The notes beneath the pieces were generated by a model. The model did no database searches. It saw nothing but the letters and a program-made list of their open reading frames with translations, and was not told the DNA's origin. A stretch of DNA of 64,000 nt from Euborellia annulipes (lineage: Eukaryota; Arthropoda; Insecta; Dermaptera; Anisolabididae), in contig JAKCPI010000872.1 in the NCBI GenBank assembly GCA_023213315.1, forward strand, positions 248,001-312,000, read 5' to 3'. Positions 1 to 10,222 of this stretch are shown piece by piece; the stretch's first letter is position 1; every line of letters begins with the position of its first letter. The translations under genes and the position numbers were made by a program.

Positions 1-29
1 AGGTTTTTCGGGTTATATTTACGCTTTGT

Positions 30-155
30 TTATTCTGCAACCTGTTTTGAAAGGTGCCACCAAACTTTATTTTCGACAGCTAATATCCAAGAATCATGCA
101 CTCTACCCATTACAGGGTATTTATTTGTTATAAATTCTACAGCAACAAAAGACAT
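30..155 (-). other. short coding-like fragment, unrecognised
   Basis: An open frame of 41 codons on the minus strand starts with ATG at 155-153 and stops at 32-30. It begins MSFVAVEF and contains VHDSWILAVENKVWW. That pattern (VEF, then a W-containing strand, then WW) loosely recalls the first exon of some arthropod mobile-element or BEN/DUF4806-like proteins, but this is an impression only. The frame stays open upstream to 305, where composition becomes low quality. There are no clear splice sites. It could be chance. Confidence 0.15.
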
Positions 156-269
156 GGCGAATTTTACTGCAACCATAGATAAAAGAATGCCACTAACGGA
201 ACCGGTACATGCTTTGTGTGTCCTAACAGTTGCGCATGCGCGAAATGCGGGCGCATGCCTATTAAAATA

Positions 270-298
270 AAAATATAGAGGTAAGAGAAAGTAATAAT
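270..298 (-). repeat. solo family-A terminal module (remnant)
   Basis: AAATATAGAGGTAAGAGAAA matches the outer edge of the short terminal hairpin module of family A in its minus orientation, with no adjacent family A body. It is either a relic of a deleted copy or a free copy of the module. Confidence 0.4.
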
Positions 299-462
299 AC
301 GTCACGTGATCGGGACGTCTTTATAATGTGATATTTTGCACGTTTTAAAGACGTTACAAAAATAGACGTTTTATTTAGTAATTTGACGTCATTTGACCAG
401 TTATGGACAATTTCTGACGTCATTTTGACGGGGTTCTGCTAGCGGGGTAAGTAGATAAATTA

Positions 463-1061
463 ATTTTACTTTCTCTTAGCCTATATATGAAATATATAGA
501 GAGAGAAAGTATTGCGATCATGCCAAAAATTCGATGTCGAGATTTTGATGGATATACATGTTTTGAGGTCCCCTGAGTCCAAAAAAGTGGGTCCCCCAAA
601 TTGGTCTGTGTGGGGGTGCGTGTGTGCGTCTGTATGTGTGGACAGATTTTTAGCATGAAGGAATTGAGCTACCAGATTGAAATTTTATATTTAACTTAGG
701 TACCTTTGAAGAATCTCAAAATAAGCTTTTGAACAAAATCGGCCAAAAAGTACTAGTACTTTACTGATGTACTTTTTCAGTTTTTTTCGATTTTCTCAAA
801 ATTCCCTCCAAAGATTTTTTTTTAAATTCGTAAATCAATTATTTTTTAGATGCTTTTTAAAATGTATATTCTCATTTTGCTGTTGAAATCTTCTGAAGAC
901 CACTTTACTCTTGTTCTTCATAGGAAAGATAGAAATGGTTGCCATGGTAACGGAATTTAAATCTTTTTCTTTTTATTAGATTAAAAATCAATTATTATTT
1001 AAATTCTCATTTTTTTTAATTTTATTTCTGACTTTGATTGTTTCCGGGAAAACATATATCA

Positions 1062-1092
<31 letters not shown>

Positions 1093-1490
1093 ACTTGCAA
1101 ACATTATCGTCTGTCTCTCCGCCTTCTCTCATAGGCCTAATGTTAATTTCCTATAGGGATTTGTATGTTAATTTCGATTCAAAAGGGGGTCCCCCTTTAG
1201 AACTTTTTAGGCATTTAAAATTTTTTTTTCCAATTCTTATGAAATTTTGTATTTATTTACGATTCTATATTGTGTATAAAATGTCCAAATATGAGATTAA
1301 AATTTTGAAAAATAACCATAGTTTATTTCAAGCAGTCAACATTTAAAATGCAAGTTTGAAACTAAGGTGCTATGGGAAACTAAATATATCTCGACACAAA
1401 AAATCTGGTGTTGTCAGCACGGTGCACAACTTTCTCTTACCGAAGGGTAAGAGAAAGTTGTGTGCTGTGCGCCATCACACCAGATTTTTT
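463..1490 (+). repeat. family A repeat, full-length copy 1
   Basis: About 1.03 kb. From left to right it has the terminal module ACTTTCTCTTA...AGAGAAAGT, a (GT)-rich tract, the palindrome AAAGTACTAGTACTTT (about 747-762), the X-box-like palindrome GTTGCCATGGTAAC (938-951), a (CT)n run (about 1062-1090), and the long terminal hairpin (1398-1490). Near-identical copies lie at 13333-14345, 15729-16736 (minus) and 60121-61206 (minus), so this is a mobile or amplified unit. I find no protein of its own; the open frames across it are short and contain simple repeats. I do not recognise a named superfamily. Confidence 0.85.
1398..1490. repeat. long terminal hairpin of family A copy 1
   Basis: Imperfect inverted repeat about 93 bp long. 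It opens AAAAAATCTGGTG and closes with the reverse complement, CACCAGATTTTTT. The inner stem is ACTTTCTCTTACC/GGTAAGAGAAAGT with a small loop. The same hairpin ends copies at 2713, 14252, 15256, 15729, 23069, 45478, 60125 and 61434. Confidence 0.85.
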
Positions 1491-2325
1491 AAAAATATAA
1501 TCACTCATAAATATGCAAAGCATTCTAACTGATATTGAAAAGTAGATTTTCATTATTTTCTATTTATTCGATTGAATTTAAAATTTTATTATTTATAGCA
1601 GAGTTGTTTAATTTGTTTTTTTTTTATCCAATTAGTTTATTGAGGTTGTATATACTATACGAGTATGTTTTTATTTAACAGGAAGCAATTAGGTCAAAGT
1701 CAGTTACTATTCATAGAAACAAAATAAATACAAAACTTTACTTTGAATTTTATTACTCCCTTCTTTAAAGTAAAAATTAAAAACAAAAGCAATTTATTTT
1801 TTAAATTAAATAAACAAAATCGAATAATATTCACAAGCATTAAAAAAATAAAATTGTTAGAAGGGGTTAATTTTAACCTATTTTTATTAGACTAAATATA
1901 TAGATTTCACTTTGGGGGGAGGGGGAGGGGGGGAGGATATTAAAAAAAGGCGTGTCCAAAATACCTTTATTATAGATAATATCAGGATAATATCTTTAAG
2001 ATAAATTATTAAGATTAAAAAATTAAAAAAAAAAATAAAATTGAAAATATTGATTTATCTTTGTCGGCTGTTATTAACTCGCAAGAGTTTATTACGGCTG
2101 TTGTAATCTAAGCCCTGCAAAAGTATCTGATATCTTCTTAAAAATATAAGCGAGGGAATAGGTAAATATTTATTTTATATTTGGATACTATATTCTATGT
2201 TTAGAAATGTAATTTCTGCTTATGTACTAATTATTATTATTATAGAAAATTCCCTTTGCCTCCACGTATCAGAATTGAATTGAATACATTTTGTCATAAA
2301 AAAACAAATTTCGAAGTAATCAAAT
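1491..2325. other. AT-rich DNA without recognisable genes
   Basis: Very AT-rich sequence with a G-rich run near 1914-1935. I see no coding frame, terminal repeat or RNA gene in it. Confidence 0.6.
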
Positions 2326-2326
2326 T

Positions 2327-2475
2327 AGGGTTGGTAGATTTGGAGGCCGAGTCGATTTTCGATTCCTGGATTTTAAAATCGAAACCAAATAATCGATTTT
2401 AAAAAAAATCGATTTTTGCCTTAAAAAAGCGATTTTTAATCAATTTTCGATTTTTTTACAAAAAATTTTTCGCTA
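2327..2475 (+). mobile_element. possible left end of a hAT-like element
   Basis: TAGGGTTGG followed by many CGATTTT/AAAATCG words. A partner with the opposite orientation (AAAATCGACCCAATTA) lies at 5058-5140. The 2.8 kb between them holds a B-type repeat and a THAP-like remnant. Outer ends match only partly and I could not find a target-site duplication, so the pairing is tentative. Confidence 0.3.
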
Positions 2476-2712
2476 TGCCCATAAGTTGATTTTAAGGTTC
2501 TCTTTCGATTTTCAAGCGGTTTGTGGAACAAGAAAAATAGAACGTTTCGTTACTGATGTCCAAATCAGTTTATTCAGTCTTTATAACTTCTTTAAAGACT
2601 AACACATACAGTCTTTGTATATTTTAGACATATACAACATAACATATTTAGTCTTTATAACTTGTAAGTTTTAACAAAGCAAGAGGACCAAACATCAGCT
2701 TCTATATTTCTT

Positions 2713-3386
2713 AAAAAATCTGGTGCGACTCGGCGCACAGCACAACTTTCTCTTATCTTCACAGAACAACTTGCTCTTATCTTAAGTAAGTGAAAGTTGT
2801 GTTCAGTGCTTGTCACAGCAGATTTTTTGTGTCGACATATATTTAGGTTCCGACAGTAAGCTTACGGTACATTTGAATTCAAGATTAACATTTATAAACA
2901 TGGGGAAATATTTATATTTTGTTACTACTGCAACAAATTCTCCTATCTTTCCTATGAAATACAAGAGTAAAGTGTACTTCAAAATGAGAATATACATTTG
3001 AAAGAGCATCTAAAAAATAATTGATTTTTGAATTTTAATCAAAATCTTTGGAGCTATTTTTAACAAAATCGAAAAAACCTGAAAAACTACCTCAGTAAAG
3101 TACTAGTATTTTTTGGCCTATTTTTTGATAAACAGCTTATTTTCACGCTCCAGGGTGGTGCCTAACTTAAATATAAAATTCCAACCTCGTAGCTCAATCC
3201 CTTCAAGCTTAAAATTGAACACAGACAGACAGGCCATGTCACGAAAACCACTTTTTTGGATTCAGGGGACCTCAAAACGTGTATATCCATCAAAATCTCA
3301 ACAACTAATTTTTGACATGAATCCAATACTTTCTCTCTTTATATATTAACATATATATATATATATATAGGTTAGAGAAAGTAAAA
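2713..3386 (-). repeat. family B repeat (variant of A), minus orientation
   Basis: Starts with the long hairpin (2713-2828, here interrupted by an internal duplication) and ends with the short terminal module and a TA run near 3350-3372. The inner sequence near 3237-3265 carries the subfamily B signature (ATGTCACGAAAACCAC, then TTTTTTGGATTCAG) where family A has GGGACCCAC. The 3' third of A, with the CT tract, is absent, so the unit is about 0.67 kb. Confidence 0.75.
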
Positions 3387-3849
3387 GACTAACATGTCTA
3401 ATGTGGACCTGATATGCGGTTCCGCAAATGAGTGGCAAATAATTCCTGCATGTGAGAAAAGCCGCTCACGAGGTACAGACTACTTCTAGCGACAATAGAA
3501 AAGATTCTGAGAGTAGGCTCCTTTAAGTGACTGCCATGATCTCAAGGGGTTTGGGTTGGACTTGCGGTCTATAGTAGGCAGCAGGGGGGGTGCACTCCAA
3601 TGGGAGAATTTGAAATTGTGTGACGTCACGATTGCCACCCCAGAGAGAGTTTGACACTTTTATCCGCTAGAGAGCAGGGTAGTCAACCGATGAAATGATC
3701 ATGTGATTTCTATATATATTATATTCAAATATTGTCAAATACGTTAAAATTGACATTTAAGAGATAAGTATTGGATTTCATTATATACTTAAAAATGTTT
3801 TTAATTATATTTATATGTTTATTAACTACATTTCCATTTATATTTTTAG
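3387..3849. other. non-coding stretch ahead of the THAP-like remnant
   Basis: Contains a G-run near 3584-3590 and a GACGTCAC word near 3622. No gene is recognisable. A similar GACGTCAC word stands ahead of the other THAP remnant near 9311, so both could be upstream parts of related elements. Confidence 0.4.
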
Positions 3850-4347
3850 GAAAAAGAAAATGTTTAGCAAAAAATTGCAATAATTATGACAAACTAATGA
3901 AATTGATAACCTAAAGATCATTCGATTTGGACACAGTATTCCTAAAAATAACAGTCACCTGTGAGATCTTTCACAACAAATGGAAACATCAAATAAGATA
4001 AGTAATTTTTCTAGTAAAACTGTGATAAATATTAGTGAAAATCAAACAATTGTCAATATTTTTGACAATAGTTTGAGAACACCAAATATTCTTCAAAATT
4101 TATTATAGAAATGGAGAAAGATCATCCATTAAATGATACATCAAATTCCTTAGAAGATTTTTCTTTTTCAGAGGATTCAGATGTTATTCGTCGACAAAAC
4201 TATCAACTGGACAACTCGCCTAATTTACCAGCAACTAACGTTACTAATTTTTATTCTTTTTCAGATCGTCACAAATCTATAACAAATGACAATTTAACTT
4301 TATTTATTTATCTATTGTGTATTTTTGTTCATTTTTACATATTATAA
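3850..4347 (+). pseudogene. degenerate THAP-like coding remnant
   Basis: After a splice-acceptor-like ...TTTTTAG at 3844-3849 the frame reads KRKCLAKNCNNYDKL, with C-x4-C spacing as at the start of a THAP zinc finger. A shifted frame then gives GHSIPKNNSHL, like the following 'F-P-K-x' segment. The frame is broken by stops and shifts. An open frame of 78 codons (4111-4347) with a polar, acidic, serine-rich sequence follows. No second zinc-ligand pair is visible. Together with the better THAP pseudogene at 9665 this suggests a decayed transposon protein, perhaps of P-element type. That is inference from motifs alone. Confidence 0.35.
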
Positions 4348-4685
4348 ATTTTTTTATTTCTTTTTTGTATTCTGTACCCCAAAAGGTATAAAATATATTT
4401 ATCTGTATTTTTTTAAATAAATAGTTTATCTTTCCAAAATATTTGATGTTTATGTTATAAAAAATACCCAGATTCTTTCTATATTAAAAAAAAATTACTT
4501 ATTAGCAGTAAAATAATATTCATATATATTTACAAGGAATACCTAATTTTAAATTTAGCGGCTAAAATTTGGTTTGAATTTTGCGCAAATTCCCTGCGTT
4601 CTGATTGTGCCACCCTTATGGCGGACAAAAACCAGAAATTAACATTGAGTACGCTCTCTGTTTATATATATACTCTGTGGTAGGC
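4348..4685. other. AT-rich non-coding stretch
   Basis: Low-complexity A/T sequence with poly-A runs. No gene is seen. Confidence 0.5.
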
Positions 4686-4945
4686 AGCGACGTAACCAGC
4701 CTTTAATGGCGGTGGGGGCGAAGCTCAACTAGGGCGCCGTTTTTTAAGTTATAATATAATTATAAAGAAAACTATCAATTTTTTGGACAATCTATAGAAA
4801 GATTTTGATAAAATCATCGTCCCTGGGCTATATCTTAGGTGCCCTAGGGCGCCTATGTCGGTATCTAGGGGCTCCAAAGGCTTGATTCGCCTGGGGCGGA
4901 GGGGGCGAGCGCCCCCCTTCGCCCCCACCTAGTTACTCTAGTAGT
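4686..4945. mobile_element. possible MITE with GC-rich inverted ends
   Basis: An island of G+C in AT-rich DNA. GGTGGGGGCGAAGC near 4710 is inverted near 4905-4928 (CGCCCCCCTTCGCCCCCACC). The outer words GTAACCAGC and CTAGTTACTC resemble the CGTAACTAG ends of the MITEs at 29260 and 40693. The exact ends and any TSD are unclear. Confidence 0.4.
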
Positions 4946-5255
4946 TACTGATAGTAGGTCGGTTTAAGTATTGCCTTAGCTTTATTGGCTGCAGCCTGCA
5001 CGGTCCAAGTCAGCTTTCTCTGTAGGGCGCCACCGACAAGCGGCAGCGGCGCAAGAAAATCTAAAATCGACCTTCAAAAATCGATTTTTTCAAAATACTG
5101 AATCGATTCCGATTTGAATCTAAAATCGACCCAATTACATTATTATTTATTCAGATATTTTTTTTAAACCCTTTCCTTCCCCCCTCAAGGCATCAAAGTA
5201 AAAATAAAAGGCCAAGCAGCTATGTTAATTTTTTTATTAAATAACCCACAGCGGC

Positions 5256-5284
5256 GTTTCGGTCGACTATGCGACTATCTTCAT
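5256..5284 (-). other. hammerhead-ribozyme-like core motif
   Basis: On the minus strand: ATGAAGA, then a short stem GTCG/CGAC, then CGAAACG. It shares the layout of the CTGAWGA...GAAAC motifs at 10878, 11023, 33127, 54769, 62177 and 62407. The first core base pair differs from CTGA, so ribozyme activity is doubtful. Confidence 0.3.
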
Positions 5285-5329
5285 GGCTATAATGAAGTTT
5301 ATAAAAGAGATAACATCAAGAGGTTGTAT

Positions 5330-5879
5330 TAGGGCTGGACGGTAATGGATTTTCATTACCGACCTCGATAATGAAAAAAAAACCGGTTTTTCTCGAAAGT
5401 CGGTAAAAATTTTTTACCGCCCGCGGAACCAAAGTTTGCCGCCGCGGAACATTTTTTTTTTTGCGGAACCAAAATTTTTCCCAGGCCGAAAAAATATTTT
5501 ACTTTTTTTTTAGAGAGCCAATTTTTTGCCGAAACATTTTTTTCCCCCGCGGAACCAAAATTTTTTCCCGCCCGGAAAAATATTTTACCTTTTTTTTAGA
5601 GAGCCAATTTTTTGCCGAAACATTTTTTTTCCTCCGCGGGACCAAAATTTTTTCCCGCCCGGAAAAATATTTTACCTTTTTTTTAGAGACGCCAATTTTT
5701 TGCCGCCGCGGAACATTTTTTTTCTCGTCGAACCAAAATTTTTTACCGCCCGAAAAAATAGGTTTTTACCGACTTTCGAAAAAAAACCGGTTTTTATCGA
5801 ATTAGAGGTTCGTTACCGCGTTTTCGGTAAAAAATTTTTACCGGTTTTTACCGGTAAACCGGTTTACCGTCCAGCCCTG
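5330..5879. mobile_element. hAT-type MITE with 8-bp TSD
   Basis: Terminal inverted repeats YAGGGCTGGACGGTAA at both ends, flanked by a perfect 8-bp duplication GGTTGTAT (5322-5329 and 5880-5887). An 8-bp TSD with a YAGGG start is the hAT signature. Inside are about three imperfect tandem units of roughly 86-92 bp (from about 5463), each with CGGAACCAAAATTTTT and TTTTTAGAGA words. No transposase is present; the open frames across it are low-complexity phenylalanine-rich translations of the repeats. Confidence 0.85.
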
Positions 5880-5887
5880 GGTTGTAT

Positions 5888-6415
5888 AAATAAAATTTCA
5901 AGACGTAAAAATAAAATATGGTTACCTAAAATTCAGTCAATAGAAAAACCTGTTACGTTCTTTGACAGACATTTCATAAAATTCATTACGATCTATCAGA
6001 TATACTAATGCATTCAGTGTCAAAGTCATATAAATTTTATTTTGATTATATACATCTTATATACCTGCTAATTCTATTTTAGTAACATATTAATAGATTT
6101 ATTAATAATGAAATAAATTCCCAAAGTATAATTATATGTTAATAAATTGAGATAAACAAATATATTACTAATTTAACATTTAATTTTTCTTATTTAAGAC
6201 CTCGGGCAAATTAAATTTTAAATAATACATTTAGCAATACCAAACAATATATAGTTATTTTATTACATATCTGTAAGTGAGTTATGTAGGGATGACTAAA
6301 CAATACCAAAATAAAAGAATGTCCCAACATAAAACAAATATAAAAAAACGAAGAAGCTCATGTTGCCCTCGCAGCTCACTCTATTGAGAAAGGACCTAAT
6401 TTTGATTTTGACTCG
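5888..6415. other. AT-rich non-coding stretch
   Basis: No coding frame, RNA gene or terminal repeat is recognised. Confidence 0.5.
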
Positions 6416-6454
6416 GTGAAAATATTTTACATCTTGAATTCTATATATCGGCGG

Positions 6455-6498
6455 AAACTAAATATATGTCGACACAAAAAATCTGGTGCGACTATCAA
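6455..6498 (+). repeat. fragment of the family A hairpin arm
   Basis: AACTAAATATATGTCGACAC followed by AAAAAATCTGGTGCGACT is the inner flank and first arm of the long hairpin. The second arm is missing and Helitron-like sequence follows. Confidence 0.5.
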
Positions 6499-6507
6499 CA
6501 CTAGATT

Positions 6508-6706
6508 TTTTTTCAACTGGTTGGGTAGCTCCTCCCACAGACCTAGTGCTATACCCAGAAAGCTGAACACAGAGCTACTGACTGTCTGTCTATTTTCCAA
6601 GCCAACTTGTAGATTTTGTGTTCCCATATTGAAGAAATTTTATTATAATTAATTTTCCAAAATATTTAAGAGATTCAAATTATTACTATTTACTCCCTGT
6701 TCCATG
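6508..6706 (-). mobile_element. Helitron-like fragment
   Basis: Shares a long stretch (AACTTGTAGATTTTGTGTTC and onward, through TTTTCCAAAATATTTAAGAG) with the inverted copy inside the Helitron at 42882-43438 and with the fragment at 33238-33426. Neither end of the element is present here. Confidence 0.55.
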
Positions 6707-7364
6707 TACTATATGAGTACTTAATTTTGTTGTGGGCTGGTTGTTTTGAAGTTTTTAGGATTTTCATTAGTTGCCACCACCAGGGGATTTATACTTTCCC
6801 CAAAGTATAATGATATAAAAACTTGTGATTGTAAATTAAATTTATTTAGGATCACTGAAGTAGTAGTAGTTTTTTAGTTTTTGTTTGACATCTATTAATA
6901 GCAGACTACCTCGTGATTTGAGAAGACAATGCAAAGGTGCACACTAGGGGTACGACTTTTCAACATTTTTTTTTTTAAGATTTCCCGTAACTTTTGCCTA
7001 TTAATGACTAAAATGACGTTTATTCCCTGAAACTATTAAAAAAGGTCACACACAAACCACTTTGAAATTTTAGGTTGCCGAGTCACAGTCTTGTATAAGC
7101 TGCTATATAAGAGAGGTGTACAAAGTGGGTAGTTGAGTTTTAATTAGCTTAATTTGCTTAGTTTGGTGTCAATTATAACTTTCCGAACACTCTAGAAAAT
7201 CCCGGGGTGGGGGGGGGGGTAAGATCCCTCTTGGAAAGGGTAAGCCAAAATCATAGTTGTATATTTTATTTTTTTCTCATAAAGATTTAATAATAAAAGA
7301 TATAAATTCTATTTAAAAATGCAAATTTTAGTATTTTTATAATTTTCTAAATAAAAGACAGGCG
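6707..7364. other. non-coding stretch with G-run
   Basis: AT-rich with a poly-G tract near 7207-7219. No gene is recognised. Confidence 0.5.
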
Positions 7365-7817
7365 TTGTTTGGCTGCTGCAAATGTTCAAAGAGAAAGGTC
7401 ACCCAAAAACCCAAGATTATTACTTACCAGCTCCATGTGCTGTATCGCCTTCTAGGTGTTGACATGGGCAATGAACTCTATGGGTTGACTAAATCACCAA
7501 AAATCTTGCACTTCTTTGTGCAGGATTTGATTAGCAATTATAATAAATTGAAAGGAACCTTCAGCAACGTTAAAACTAAAATCAAAGAAATAGGCTGCTG
7601 AAGAGACGACATCAAGGTTCTTCACCACCTCACTCGTGTCTTCCGTCACTTCGCTGAGAGTAATGAAATCCCCTTCGTGAAGTTTCAACAAATTCCAAAT
7701 ATCATCAATGCACGCACCTCTCGTGCCATCTTAGCCCTTCTTGAGTTTATTCTGATGCTTGAAATCAGTAACTGGTTGCGTAAAATTTTGTTCATTCATT
7801 TCTTACTAATGTGCTGA
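7365..7817 (+). pseudogene. transposase-like coding remnant, family not recognised
   Basis: One reading frame runs from 7365 to about 7817 with a single TGA at 7599-7601. It has normal protein composition and a base content richer in G+C than its surroundings. Recognisable stretches include LYGLTKSPKILHFFVQDLIS, VLHHLTRVFRHFAESNEIPF and NARTSRAILALLEFIL. The last part resembles the 'NARWNSRAIL' region I associate with some arthropod hAT-like transposases, but I am not certain. Past 7817 the frame decays, with CLKTKWVTGK in another frame. It lies just upstream of a mariner remnant and is best read as a dead transposon gene. Confidence 0.4.
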
Positions 7818-8284
7818 TCATTAATTCAGCAGCCAATGCTTTCGCGTTGAAGATTTTGATGAACTATCTGCAGCTATGAATCAGCAGGACTCAAATGCTT
7901 GAAAACCAAGTGGGTTACTGGAAAATAGATGAATTTCTAATCTACATTAACCGAAGCAATCAATGATGTGAGGGTGGGATCAGTACTGGAAGAATTGCAC
8001 GGCTCCTGCCTCAAAAGGGACAACTTTCACTGAGATACATCTTCACCAATCTAGAATATTTGACTTTCTTGTGTCTTTAATGACCTTATACTATAAGTGA
8101 CTCTAAAGTTTGTGTTCAATTTTGTATCTATTTACAGCGACTTAAAAAAAATGGCAAAAAATCTGATATATAAAATTTTCAAATCATTTTGTGCGTGGCG
8201 TTTTTTTTATCAAATCACCTTGAAAGTAAGATTTTATTTAATCTTTAGTAAAAGTTCATCAAGTTATGATACAGTAGCACAGTA

Positions 8285-8508
8285 CAGATACCAGTGTGCA
8301 CACGTGCAGTTTCCATGGCAAAAATCCATGAATTGGGATACGAATTGCTCCCTCATCCCTCTCTGGATTTAGCCCCGAGTGACTATTTCTTGTTTCCAAA
8401 CCTGAAAAAGTGACTCGGCGGAAAGAGATTTGACTCCAACGATGAAATCATCTCACAAACAAATACCTATTTTGATGGTCCTCGACAAATCTTATTTTTG
8501 GAAGGGAT
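8285..8508 (+). pseudogene. mariner transposase fragment, C-terminal part
   Basis: One frame reads MAKIHELGYELLPHPSLDLA then PSDYFLFPNLKK, a stop, LGGKRFDSNDEIISQTNTYF and LFLEGI. This is the C-terminal third of a mariner (Tc1/mariner, DD34D) transposase, including the third catalytic aspartate in the APSDYFLFP motif. Upstream transposase sequence is missing. The frame is interrupted at 8508 by a 4.1-kb element and resumes at 12619, where KRWSKCIKLKGDYVEK and a stop complete the known end. An in-frame TGA sits where family members usually have W after NLKK, and the gene is dead. Confidence 0.8.
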
Positions 8509-8861
8509 TAGAGCCCTGCACGGGCCGATTTTTTTTGGACCGTACTCGCCCGTATCCGAATTTTTTTTTGACCTCCCGCCCGTACCCGGCCCGTAATTTT
8601 TTACCATTCTTTAAGCCCGCCCGTACCCGCCCGAAAAGACTTGCGAGTCAATTTTTCAAATACACTTTATTTTTTTCGAATCCCTCTTATAAAATATTTT
8701 GGAGCATTTAGAAATCTATTATATGGGATTTTAATGAAATTAAAAATATAGATCCCTAGTGAAATGAGTAATTAAAAATAATTAGATTAAAATATTTATG
8801 AATAAATCTTACATCTGATCAATGAATAGAGGGCTTCACTTTTTGAATTCTGTTTTTACTT

Positions 8862-9280
8862 TCTCTATAGAATATAAAGAGAAAGTATTCTAATCGTAAA
8901 AAAATTCTTCTTCGAAATTTTGATGTTTCTCCAAGTTTTAGACCTCCCTGAGTTCAAAAATACCATTTTGGGCATTATGTCTGTGTGTGTGTGTGTGTGT
9001 GTGAACACGATTGCTTGAAAACCAAAGCAGCTAGATCGATGAAATTTGGTATATGCTCCTTACACTAAAATTGTAGATTTCTATCAACTTTTGGAGTAAA
9101 TACGTCACTTGGAAGTAGTACTTTACCTAATAAGTTTTTTCAGAAATTTCGAAATTTTCATTTTTATTTTGTTATATTATGATAAAATACTCAATTTTAA
9201 AAAGTTTTTATTCTTTGACATTTTTTCGAAAACATTGAAGTAATCCAAGGTTAGTAGAAAGACAAGGTTGTCTCATACGG
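8862..9280 (+). repeat. family D repeat, left arm
   Basis: Opens with ACTTTCTCTATAG...AGAGAAAGTATT, close to the family A module, then a (GT)n run near 8983-9003, then AAAGCAGCTAGATCGATGAA and CCTAATAAGTTTTTTCAG. The inner 300 bp recur inverted at about 11700-12125 and again at 31610-31975. Confidence 0.75.
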
Positions 9281-9664
9281 AGTGGAAAATGGTGGGGGGT
9301 TTTGGCAGATGACGTCACTCGAGTCCAAGATTCCCTAGTGACAAACGCTCTGAGCGCCCATAGCTATTTGATATTTTGTGCTTCACATTACACATGCTTT
9401 AATAAATCGATTTGGACATTGTTTTATCATATTTGCTTATATTGGAGGTAATTAATTGAATGTTAAATCAAATAGTTAAAAAATATATATTTGATTATAA
9501 TCATAACCTTTTTCAAAATATTCGGTTTAGGCTGTTTTTTCATCTTTTTCAATCAACTTTTCATTTGTGTGTTTGTGGCGCTTTCTTTACATGGATTCAA
9601 GGTAATTAATGAAATACTAAATCAATTATTTAAAATATATATTTGATTCTAATCATTCTTTTAG

Positions 9665-9933
9665 ATGCCTGGAACAATTTGCTCAGTTGCAATTTGTAAA
9701 AATTATTTTTATAAACAAAAGGAAGGTGAAGAAAAATTAATGTTTTTTTCATTTCCAAAAGACGACAGCCTACGAAAAGAATGGATTAGAAGATGTTATC
9801 GAAAAGATAGTGTAAATCCAAAAACGGGAAGAATTTGCAACGTGCAAAATCTGATTTTCAAGAAGACATGCGAGCGAAAATTATGAATTTATCTCCCAAA
9901 ATTCGATTAAAGCCAACAGGTAGGTAAAAAATA

Positions 9934-9968
<35 letters not shown>

Positions 9969-10222
9969 AGGCTTTTTTCACTATAGGCTATACCCATGTC
10001 CACTGAGATTCTAATTTTACTTTTTATTTTAGTAATATCTTATTTATTATTAATATATCAATTTTTTCAGCTGTTCCATCGTTATTTTTAAAACCAAGTG
10101 ATGTACCAATTCCTGAGGAATCAGCGCGATTGGCCCGAGATAAAAGAAAGGAAGAAAAAGAAATATTGGAAGATATAATGAAGAAGGTTTCTGAAACTTC
10201 AAGTCTACAAACAAATATTTAA
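9665..10222 (+). pseudogene. THAP-domain protein pseudogene, two exons
   Basis: Exon 1 (9665-9919) starts MPGTICSVAICKN and carries THAP features in order: C6-x4-C11, FSFPKD (residues 28-33), W40 in RKEWIRRCYRKD, and C58 in GRICN. The expected C-x2-H histidine position reads Q61 and the frame shifts there; a second frame continues SDFQEDMRAKIMNL and RLKPTG. A GT at 9920 and TTTTTTCAG ending at 10070 bound a 151-bp intron with a (TA)n run. Exon 2 (10071-10222) gives AVPSLFLKPSDVPIPEE, the proline box that ends THAP domains, and a charged tail to TAA. THAP domains bind DNA and occur in P-element transposases and host regulators. The broken finger argues for a dead transposon gene. The start was chosen for its MPGxxC context. 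Confidence 0.75.
9920..10070 (+). other. intron of the THAP pseudogene
   Basis: GTAGGT donor and TTTTTTCAG acceptor. Splicing joins ...LKPTG-box codons to AVPSLFL, which is what the family predicts. It contains a (TA)n microsatellite near 9936-9966. Confidence 0.65.

Noticed and set aside
1038..1346. Plus-strand open frame of 102 codons
   Set aside because: It is a translation of the (CT)n tract and body of family A; the same frame appears in other copies and encodes no domain.
5461..6008. Overlapping open frames rich in phenylalanine
   Set aside because: They arise from the tandem T-rich units of the hAT MITE at 5330-5879.
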